Assembly (NCBI GenBank): GCA_947169105.1
Contig: CAMVOL010000008.1
Span: 17,208-81,207, forward strand
Reading direction: 5' to 3'
Source of the DNA: an uncultured Bacteroidales bacterium
Lineage (GTDB): Bacteria; Bacteroidota; Bacteroidia; Bacteroidales; WCHB1-69
DNA: 64,000 nt
Under the pieces are notes generated by a model that had not been told where the DNA came from, did not search any database, and saw only the letters and a program-made list of their open reading frames with translations. Position numbers and translations under genes: made by a program. Shown piece by piece: positions 56,337-64,000 of the stretch. The stretch's first letter is position 1. Each line of letters begins with the position of its first letter.

Positions 56337-59300
56337 CTACTCCACGATAATTTTCCGGACGAGCCAATTGCTGCCGTCCCAGATCTTGACGAGGTAGAGG
56401 CCGTTGGGGAGTCCGGAAACATTGATTTCCACGCGGCTGCCCGTCACCTCCCGACTGCTGATTTCCTGACCGAGCAGGTTTACGACGCAGATGCGGCGGA
56501 TGGGGAAGTTGGTACTTACGGTGAAACGGTCTTTTGCAGGGTTGGGGAAGATGCTGACGGCGTGTGTGGGCTCGCGGTCGGCTATGCCGGTGACACATGA
56601 CTCGTTCGACGGCCCGCTTTCTCCCACGATACATTTTGCGGTGACGGTATAGCAGTTGTCGTTGTCGCCGTCATTAGGCTCCGTGTCCGTATAGGAGGTC
56701 GCGGTGACGTATTCGGCAAGGAGGATGTTGTTCCGATAGACTGAGTAGGATAGGGCGTCAGGTGCGGCCTCCCATGTGAGGTGGTGTCCGGCAGCGGTCA
56801 TAGTGGCAGTGAGGTTGCCCGGAGCTGTGCCGCACGACACGCCGCACGCGGGCACTCCCGAATAGAAGCGGCCTGCCTGAGGTGTGCCGCTTGAGGTGTA
56901 AAGTGTACTGCCCAGACTGTTTACGATTGTGAAGGAAATGTCGGAATCGTAGTTGCCGGATACAAAGTAGTAGTCGATAGTAAGGGCTTCGCAGGTGTAG
57001 ATGCGGGCCGTATCTCGGGTCCCGTTGTGGGTCATGGAGGCTTCGGCGAATACCGTGGTCCCATGTTTCAGCTGGATTTTTGCACCCTCCCACGTGTTGG
57101 CCCACTGGTCACGCATATAAATCTCCACGTAGCAGTTGCACGGCAAGGTGGTGAAAGAGTCCTGTGTCCAAGTATTGGCGACGGCATTCCCGCATTCGGA
57201 TTGTATGTAATAGTAGTAGGTGGTGTTGCCTGCAAGGTAGTCAAGGGTCAGTGACGACGTGGGGATGGTCTGGTCGAAGACGTTGGCCGTCAGTCTCATA
57301 TCGGTCATTGGCGTATCCGATACTTTCACGTGCCATTGTGCGGAAGGATTGTTGGCGTCAATCCAGCTCAGGGTTGCGCTGTTGCCGGTTATCCCGTCCA
57401 CGGAGGGGAAGAGGGCGGGCCAGCAGTCGGGTGTTTTTAGAATGGTAAGCCCGTCTATGAGGTAGTAGTGGTCGTCAATCATGCCGTAGTGACGGAAGGC
57501 GATGCGGTTGCCGCTTCCGGTAAGGTTCGCAAGGGTGAAGCTGATGGGGAAAAGCTCCCATTCGCCGGCAGTTTCGGGTTGGATGGTGGCGATGCTCTCG
57601 AAGGTGAGGGGGTCATTGGGGTTGCTCATCACGCCCACTTCCAGTGTGCCCGAGTAGTCATTGGAGGATTGTTTCGCAAAAAAGGTTACGGAAAGGTCGC
57701 GGATGTCATCCCGTAGGGGCGGGGTGATGGTGTAGGTGTAGCAGCTGGACGGGGAACAGATCAACAGGCTCTTGTCGCCGTCGATGGCATCAAGGTCAGT
57801 GGCCGAAGGTGTGCGGCATACCTGTCCGTTGTGGATGAAAGTGCCCAATTCAGGAATTCCGTGCCTTATCCAGCAGGGAGGGAATGCGTCCGTGCAAGTG
57901 CCGTCGTTGTCGAAGGATTCTGTATGGGGAAGTGCGCTGAGAAGCCCGCATTCGGTGGTGAAGGTTATGGCGGTGGTCCATTCGCTGAAGGTGTTGGTAG
58001 CGCATTTCGCCCGCACATAGGCATAGTAGGTGGTGACGGGGTTGAGGTTGTTGGGCGTGTAGGAAGTGTCCGTCACAGTGACAGGGCTGATGTTGGAAAA
58101 GTCCGTTACGGGTGTGGGCGAAATGAGCACGTGCCATGCGGTGGCGCTTCCCACTTCGTCCCACGAGAGGGTCGCACCGCTCCCGCTGATGTTGTCCACC
58201 CTTACATTGACGGGGGTGAAGCAGCTGCTTGTGGCAGTGAAGTTTACCTCGTCAAGGTAGCAGTTGGAACTGTTGCTTCCGCTACTGAACAGGAAGCCGA
58301 TGTAAACGAGGGGGTTGTTACCCGCCTCAGGGACAATGACATTGTATTCCGTCCAACCGTTGTGAATTCCGTCGTACCGGTGGATGATGCCTTGCGTGGA
58401 GTTCGCCCAAGTGGTCCCATCAGTGGAATACTGGATTTGCACTCCGTCTCCGGAGCCGTTGCTGTTGCTCAAATCGTGATGCCATTTGAAATTGACGTTC
58501 AGTGCGGAGGCGCCGGTGGTGTTCAACGGTATGGATTTCAGGCGGGTCTGCCAGCCTTCGCCGTAATTGCGGCACTCCCATTGCACCATGGAGGTGCCTG
58601 ATGCCGGATAACATGCCGGATAGTTCCCGCTTTCAACAATGTTGAGGTCAGCAGTCCCGACCACGTGATCGATACCCCAGCATCCGGGCAGCTGGTCAGC
58701 GTCGAAATGCTCGGAGGAGGGGAGAGGCGATGGGGTGCAGGGAGTGGTGAAACTGAACGCCGCCCATTCGCTGTTCTCGTCGGAGCATAGGGCACGGACG
58801 TAGAAGTGATAGCAAGTGTTCGGGGTGAGACTGTTGGCGAAATAAACTGTAGTATCCCTGACGGATGGCGTCTGGGTGCTGAAATCGGTGATGGGGGTTG
58901 TGGAAAGGAGTGTCTGCCATTGGGTGGCCGTTCCCGCCTCCTCCCACGAAAGGGTGGCACTGTTCGGAAGGATGTCGCTGGCCTGCAGACCAGTCGGGCT
59001 TAGGCAGTTCGGAATCGCACTTACTTCTATATTGTCAATATTATAGATGGAACTCCCCGTATTGTAAAATACAATGTATTGGCCTTGCCCATTGTAGTTG
59101 TTGAAATAGACCGACCGATCTTCAAAGGTGTATTCAGTGGAAGGGGTGATGGTGTCAATGGGGGTATAGGTGTCCCAATCTTCGGGATCTTCGATAATCC
59201 CTACGAAGAGGGGGGCTGTGGTGGAGAATGCCATCACGGAAAAATGGATGCGCAAGGAGTTGATGGGGGAATTGAAAGAAGGCAGTGCTACCCTGCTGTA

Positions 59301-59837
59301 ACTATGGAGCTGCAGCACGTTTGCATGTTCGGCATCAATATTGGCCGTGTAGGCCGTTCCTCGGATCTGGATCCAGCAGGAAGGAAACGAACTCGGCCCC
59401 GATACGTAATCATTGAAATTCTCCCTATATGGGATGTCCTTGCTCGTGCAGCGGGTGCGGAAAGTACCCTCGTCCCAGTCGCTGTTCTCTGTCCCGCAAA
59501 CCGCCCATACATAAAAATAGTAGTCCGTCGCAGGGGTAAGATCTTCAATAAGATGGGTCATGTACATGGAGCTCCCTTGAACCTCCACTGGCACGGGCAC
59601 GGAGGTGGGGTCGTCCAATTCTGAAGGGGAAACGACAATGTGAAAGAGGGTGTTCTGCCCGTAATAGTAGTTGTCATTTTCCCATCGCAGGAGCGCGGTC
59701 GTCGCAGTAACTTCGATTGCGCTTAAATCATACGGGGGTTCGCAATCTTGTCCGTACAGGTTGAGTATAGGTGTAAATAAGATGTTTAATAATATGATTG
59801 TAAGGATATTATAAAGTTGTTTTCTCATAAGTGTCAC
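56337..59837 (-). CDS. Large secreted multi-domain protein (FnIII and MAM/choice-of-anchor J-like repeats) with T9SS sorting domain
   Basis: Repeated ATTALLRWE/SATLSWEEAG/GATLSWDEVG FnIII starts and FxxDxxxxPxCW segments; C-terminal SIFPNPAKDRFTVSTNF...GLYLVKIWDGSNWLVRKIIVE. Confidence 0.88.
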   Translation of the reverse strand: MTLMRKQLYNILTIILLNILFTPILNLYGQDCEPPYDLSAIEVTATTALLRWENDNYYYGQNTLFHIVVSPSELDDPTSVPVPVEVQGSSMYMTHLIEDLTPATDYYFYVWAVCGTENSDWDEGTFRTRCTSKDIPYRENFNDYVSGPSSFPSCWIQIRGTAYTANIDAEHANVLQLHSYSRVALPSFNSPINSLRIHFSVMAFSTTAPLFVGIIEDPEDWDTYTPIDTITPSTEYTFEDRSVYFNNYNGQGQYIVFYNTGSSIYNIDNIEVSAIPNCLSPTGLQASDILPNSATLSWEEAGTATQWQTLLSTTPITDFSTQTPSVRDTTVYFANSLTPNTCYHFYVRALCSDENSEWAAFSFTTPCTPSPLPSSEHFDADQLPGCWGIDHVVGTADLNIVESGNYPACYPASGTSMVQWECRNYGEGWQTRLKSIPLNTTGASALNVNFKWHHDLSNSNGSGDGVQIQYSTDGTTWANSTQGIIHRYDGIHNGWTEYNVIVPEAGNNPLVYIGFLFSSGSNSSNCYLDEVNFTATSSCFTPVNVRVDNISGSGATLSWDEVGSATAWHVLISPTPVTDFSNISPVTVTDTSYTPNNLNPVTTYYAYVRAKCATNTFSEWTTAITFTTECGLLSALPHTESFDNDGTCTDAFPPCWIRHGIPELGTFIHNGQVCRTPSATDLDAIDGDKSLLICSPSSCYTYTITPPLRDDIRDLSVTFFAKQSSNDYSGTLEVGVMSNPNDPLTFESIATIQPETAGEWELFPISFTLANLTGSGNRIAFRHYGMIDDHYYLIDGLTILKTPDCWPALFPSVDGITGNSATLSWIDANNPSAQWHVKVSDTPMTDMRLTANVFDQTIPTSSLTLDYLAGNTTYYYYIQSECGNAVANTWTQDSFTTLPCNCYVEIYMRDQWANTWEGAKIQLKHGTTVFAEASMTHNGTRDTARIYTCEALTIDYYFVSGNYDSDISFTIVNSLGSTLYTSSGTPQAGRFYSGVPACGVSCGTAPGNLTATMTAAGHHLTWEAAPDALSYSVYRNNILLAEYVTATSYTDTEPNDGDNDNCYTVTAKCIVGESGPSNESCVTGIADREPTHAVSIFPNPAKDRFTVSTNFPIRRICVVNLLGQEISSREVTGSRVEINVSGLPNGLYLVKIWDGSNWLVRKIIVE

Positions 59838-59980
59838 TTTGTGTATTGTTAAATTTTTTTAAGTTGCAAAAATACACTTATTTTTTTTATTTTGTGGTAA
59901 TCTCAATTAGGAAATTTTGCCATACCTTTGCCGCCGTCATTTTTTCGGATAACATTTATTTAACTTGTTGAGTATAAGTT

Positions 59981-60733
59981 ATGAGGAACTTTTTTGGTAT
60001 GCCACGAGGTGAGTTTGTCGGGACGGCCTCTCTGATAGCGGTGATTTTGGCCATTTTGTTGTTCAATCTGTTTTATGACCGTGCTCCTGAGCCACAGCCC
60101 GACCTGTCCGCTTTTGCCAGTCAGATTGCCGCCTTCGAGGCCCGTCAGGCCGCGTATGCCGATTCGGTGTCGGCGGCACGGGCACAGCGCGACTCCGTCT
60201 ATGCCGCCCGCCGACAAACATATTCTAACCGTCATCCCCGCTATGAAAAACGACCTTCTTTTTACGAATCATCTTATTATCAGAAGGATACATCAAATCT
60301 GAAACCTATGCAAAAAAGGCAGAACTACCTTGTGGAGAAGGTCGAGCTGAACCATTGCGACACCGCCGACATCACCCGTGTCCCGCAGTTTGGCAGCAAA
60401 CGTGCCCAAAAGATCGTTGAGTACCGCGACCGGCTCGGCGGTTTCCACTCCCTCGAACAACTCCACGAAATCTATATTCTCCAGAATGTTAATCTTGATT
60501 ATTGTGAGAAATATTTCACCGTCAATCCTGCCCTTGTTAAAAAGATAAAAGTCAATACAATGAGCTACAAGGAGTTGAAGGCGCACCCCTACTTCGATGC
60601 CTACCTTGCCAAAACGGTGGTGAACTATCGGGAAAAGAACGGGAAAATTCGGAATCTGGCCGAATTTCAGCGGGTTACCCATGCCTATCAGGAGCTGATG
60701 GACAAGCTCGCCCCGTATCTTTCGTTCGAGTGA
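59981..60733 (+). CDS. ComEA-like helix-hairpin-helix protein with N-terminal TM
   Basis: VELNHCDTADITRVPQFGSKRAQKIVEYRDRLGGFHSLEQLHEI and a second HhH region. Confidence 0.83.
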   Translation: MRNFFGMPRGEFVGTASLIAVILAILLFNLFYDRAPEPQPDLSAFASQIAAFEARQAAYADSVSAARAQRDSVYAARRQTYSNRHPRYEKRPSFYESSYYQKDTSNLKPMQKRQNYLVEKVELNHCDTADITRVPQFGSKRAQKIVEYRDRLGGFHSLEQLHEIYILQNVNLDYCEKYFTVNPALVKKIKVNTMSYKELKAHPYFDAYLAKTVVNYREKNGKIRNLAEFQRVTHAYQELMDKLAPYLSFE

Positions 60734-60801
60734 TGTGGGATTTCAGGCTTTTTTGTACTTTCGCATTGGATTTTTTATGGGTAATGACATTCTTTATATA
60801 A

Positions 60802-62523
60802 ATGATTTACAGTAGGTTGAATATTGACTTCCGATGTGTGCTGCTGCTTTCGCTTCTGCTGCTTTTCTCCCAAAGCTGCCACCGTGGGCATGGGCCCGAA
60901 GAGGGAAAGCAGGGGGACGGGGCACAAAGGGAGCTCCTGACGCCCGCCCGTATGGACGAGCTTGATTCCGAAGAAATTTCGCTGGAGGAGTTTCTCCAGC
61001 CGATAGAGACAGAAACCTATTACCTCGGGACGTGTGAGTCGGTGCTGCCAGGGGATACGATTCGCAAGGAATTCATCTTTTCGCTAGGTGAAGTGCAGAA
61101 AAAATCGTTTGTCGCCACTCTATACGATGTTACAGAGGGCCGGCAGACCACCACAACGCCGATGCCGCTGAATGGTGCCATGCGGGCACACAAGCTCGTC
61201 GTCACCTATAACGGTGTGGAAACGACGATGAAGAAAATCAGGGTCGCTCGGACAGCCAACGGCATACAGGGAGGTTTCATCGTGGACAAACGGTTGTACG
61301 GCTTTTCCCTCGAGCGTTTTGAACAACCTGAATATAAGGAATTTGAAAAACGGTATGAGAAAGAGTTATATGCTTGCAAAATCCTTAAAAATGTAAAGTA
61401 TGGCAGTGCGATGGGCTATTGGACTTCCAATGTCACCGAAGACGCGAACTATCTTGAGATTTTTGCCAAGGGTGTCTCGGAGTCGGCCAAGAAAAAGAAG
61501 TTGGACCTGCTGATGGATGTCTATCTCCCCGTCAATGACCACAAGGAGGCACGGCCGCTGATACTCCTCATTCACGGAGGCGCCTTCTACGTCGGCGACA
61601 AGGCAGATAGTCCTATTGTCCTCTGGTGCAAGCATTTCGCTGCGTGCGGTTACGTGGTGGCCTCCATCAACTACCGGATGGGCTTCCAGCTGACGAAGGC
61701 GTCAATTGAGCGGTGCGGCTATGCGGCTCTGCAGGATGCCCATGCCGCTGTCCGGTTCCTGCTTTCCCAAAAGGAGGAGTACGGCATTGATCCCGACTAT
61801 GTTTTTGTGGCGGGCAGCAGTGCCGGCGCCATCACCTCGCTGAATCTCGCTTTCATGCGCAATGCCACCCGTCCCGCTTCATCGCGCAAGCACGGCACCT
61901 ATACGGATCTCGGCGACATTGAGGCCTCCGGCAACACCCTGCAGCAGGACTTCCGTATCCGCGCCGTGGCCAATATGTGGGGAGCTGTGAACGACCTTGC
62001 CCTGCTCAATGCTGCCAAAACCGACATCGTTTCCTTCCACGGTGATGCCGACCGGCTGGTGCCGTATGATTCGGGCATCCCCTTCTCCGACATGAAGGTG
62101 AAAATTGGCGGCCTCTTTTTCAACACAATGTATGGCTCCGCCGCTATTCACCGCAAGGCGCAGCAGCTGGGCTACCGGAGTGAGCTGCACACTTTCCATG
62201 GGGCCGGCCACGCGCCCCATGTGGACAAGGAAAACCAGCCCACAAAGGAGTTCTACTATATCCAAGAGCATGTCACCGACTTCTTCTACCACGTGTTTGT
62301 GCCGGAAACGGTGGCCGTGCGGCGCGTGTCCGGCGAACCGCAGTGGTTCCGTCTGGAAGGGGAGGGGGTAGGCCAAATCTGTTGGAAGGCACAAGGCGGC
62401 TTCATCCTCCGCACGGCAGGCGACCGTGCCCGTGTCGTCTTTGTGGCGGGCCGTCCCCACTCGCTCCGAGCTTCCGTCAAGTTTGAAAATGGAGCTTCAA
62501 AAGTTTATAATGTTGATTTGTAG
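60802..62523 (+). CDS. Lipoprotein with alpha/beta hydrolase (carboxylesterase) domain
   Basis: Lipobox LLLFSQSCHRG; oxyanion HGGAFYVG; nucleophile VAGSSAGAITSLNLA. Confidence 0.85.
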   Translation: MIYSRLNIDFRCVLLLSLLLLFSQSCHRGHGPEEGKQGDGAQRELLTPARMDELDSEEISLEEFLQPIETETYYLGTCESVLPGDTIRKEFIFSLGEVQKKSFVATLYDVTEGRQTTTTPMPLNGAMRAHKLVVTYNGVETTMKKIRVARTANGIQGGFIVDKRLYGFSLERFEQPEYKEFEKRYEKELYACKILKNVKYGSAMGYWTSNVTEDANYLEIFAKGVSESAKKKKLDLLMDVYLPVNDHKEARPLILLIHGGAFYVGDKADSPIVLWCKHFAACGYVVASINYRMGFQLTKASIERCGYAALQDAHAAVRFLLSQKEEYGIDPDYVFVAGSSAGAITSLNLAFMRNATRPASSRKHGTYTDLGDIEASGNTLQQDFRIRAVANMWGAVNDLALLNAAKTDIVSFHGDADRLVPYDSGIPFSDMKVKIGGLFFNTMYGSAAIHRKAQQLGYRSELHTFHGAGHAPHVDKENQPTKEFYYIQEHVTDFFYHVFVPETVAVRRVSGEPQWFRLEGEGVGQICWKAQGGFILRTAGDRARVVFVAGRPHSLRASVKFENGASKVYNVDL

Positions 62524-62571
62524 ATAGTTGTGTAAATAGGCGTAGGACGATATTTATTCGGAAAATTCGTG

Positions 62572-62579
62572 TAAATTTG
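62572..62579 (+). promoter_or_regulatory. -7 promoter element (TAAATTTG) upstream of kamA
   Basis: TAnnTTTG match about 60 nt before the ATG. Confidence 0.5.
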
Positions 62580-62637
62580 CACCCGTTTTTTCAGATAGGA
62601 TTTTTACTATATATAATAATTGTAAATCATTATAATA

Positions 62638-63879
62638 ATGGCAAGTAGAAGAAAAGAATTGTTTCCGAATGTTACCGACGAACAGTGGAACGACTGGACG
62701 TGGCAGGTAAAGAACAGAATTGAAACCCTTGACCAGCTGAAACAGTACATCAGCCTGACCAAGGAAGAGGAGGACGGTGTGAACAAGACCCTCCAGACCT
62801 TGCGTATGGCTATCACCCCGTACTATTTGAGCTTGATTGATCCCAACGACCCCTATTGCCCCATCCGCCGTCAGGCCATCCCGACGGCCGCTGAGGTGCA
62901 CCAGTCGCCCGCCGACCTCCTCGACCCGCTCCACGAGGACGAGGACTCCCCGGTTCCCGGCCTCACGCACCGCTATCCCGACCGTGTGCTGCTGCTCATC
63001 ACCGACCAGTGCTCCATGTACTGCCGTCACTGCACACGCCGCCGTTTTGCCGGCCAGCACGACTGCCAGATGCCGCAGGAGCGCATCCAGAAAGCTATTG
63101 ACTATATCGCCCGCACGCCCCAAGTGCGCGACGTGCTCCTCTCCGGCGGCGACGCCCTGATGGTGAACGACAAGGTGTTGGAGTCCATCATCCAGCGCCT
63201 GCGCGCCATCCCGCACGTCGAAATCATCCGCCTCGGCACCCGCACACCCGTCGTATGCCCGCAGCGCATCACCGACGACCTCTGCAACATGCTGAAGAAA
63301 TATCATCCGATTTGGGTCAACACCCACTTCAACCACCCGAACGAAATCACGCCCGAAGCTACGGAAGCGTGCGCCAAGCTCGCCAACGCCGGCATCCCGC
63401 TCGGCAACCAGTCCGTGCTTCTCCGCGGTGTCAACGACTGCGTCCATGTGATGAAGACCCTTGTCCAAGGGTTGGTTAAAATCCGCGTGCGTCCTTACTA
63501 TATCTATCAGTGCGACCTTTCGATGGGTTTGGAACACTTCCGCACGCCCGTTTCCAAAGGTATCGAAATCATCGAGAACCTCCGCGGTCATACCTCCGGC
63601 TATGCCGTTCCCACTTTCGTGGTGGATGCCCCCGGCGGCGGCGGCAAAACTCCGGTGATGCCCAACTACGTCATTTCGCAGAGCCCCAACAAGGTGATTC
63701 TCAGAAACTTCGAGGGCGTTATCACCACCTATACCGAACCCACCGACTATGTGGAAGAGTGCCACTGCGAAAAATGCCAGCAGCATCCGCACGCCGAAGG
63801 CGTCGCCTCCCTGCTCCGCGGCGAACACCTCTCCCTTGAGCCACAGGATCTCGAACGTAAGAAACGTCACCAGAAATAG
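62638..63879 (+). CDS. kamA: Lysine 2,3-aminomutase
   Basis: Radical SAM CSMYCRHCTRRRFAG; PYYLSLIDPNDPYCPIRRQAIPT; PTFVVDAPGGGGKTPVMPNY. Confidence 0.95.
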   Translation: MASRRKELFPNVTDEQWNDWTWQVKNRIETLDQLKQYISLTKEEEDGVNKTLQTLRMAITPYYLSLIDPNDPYCPIRRQAIPTAAEVHQSPADLLDPLHEDEDSPVPGLTHRYPDRVLLLITDQCSMYCRHCTRRRFAGQHDCQMPQERIQKAIDYIARTPQVRDVLLSGGDALMVNDKVLESIIQRLRAIPHVEIIRLGTRTPVVCPQRITDDLCNMLKKYHPIWVNTHFNHPNEITPEATEACAKLANAGIPLGNQSVLLRGVNDCVHVMKTLVQGLVKIRVRPYYIYQCDLSMGLEHFRTPVSKGIEIIENLRGHTSGYAVPTFVVDAPGGGGKTPVMPNYVISQSPNKVILRNFEGVITTYTEPTDYVEECHCEKCQQHPHAEGVASLLRGEHLSLEPQDLERKKRHQK

Positions 63880-63910
63880 CTGGTGAACGCTCATCAAAGA
63901 ACATTTACTT

Positions 63911-63940
63911 CGGGAGGTGCGAAAGTGCCTCCCGTTTTTT
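63911..63940 (+). terminator. Rho-independent terminator downstream of kamA
   Basis: CGGGAGGTGC-GAAA-GTGCCTCCCG stem with GNRA tetraloop followed by TTTTTT. Confidence 0.88.
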
Positions 63941-64000
63941 AGGTACTGCCCTCTGTTCTCCACAGCCCGATGTTGAATGTTTTGCGGCCTTCATCTCCGA

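Noticed and set aside
62554-63963. 469-aa minus-strand ORF antisense to kamA
   Set aside because: Antisense artefact; kamA is clear on the plus strand and the ORF crosses its terminator.

Overview
This is a gene-dense chromosomal window from an anaerobic member of the Bacteroidetes, probably Bacteroidales-like. Support comes from type IX secretion (T9SS) C-terminal sorting domains, TAnnTTTG promoter elements, a fused MurF-Alr, and Bacteroidetes-type inserts in SecA. Most of it is housekeeping: era (partial), secA, murF-alr, pnp, rpsO, hutH, gpsA, aroB, rplM-rpsI-rpsB-tsf, glyA, mscL, mtgA, folP, dnaA, prfB (with programmed frameshift), recX and kamA. No CRISPR array, prophage, transposase, tRNA or rRNA was recognised. 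The observations most worth following up are: (1) a 1601-aa single ORF that appears to fuse TamB to a C-terminal Omp85/TamA-type beta-barrel; (2) a DsrC protein with both redox cysteines beside a DsrM/TmcC-like membrane subunit, plus a DsrK/TmcB-like CCG-domain Fe-S protein elsewhere in the window, with no dsrAB seen here; (3) a family of short degenerate tandem repeats that sits directly behind stop codons, supplies the last codons and stop of at least three genes, and forms composite inverted elements sharing a core at three loci; (4) a rod-like structured, probably minus-strand ncRNA between tsf and glyA; (5) 9-nt repeats directly upstream of the promoters of two unrelated genes; (6) a split 2-hydroxyacyl-CoA dehydratase activase/HgdB-like system with a repeat element at the split. 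All calls come from reading the sequence and supplied ORFs; no database search was run.
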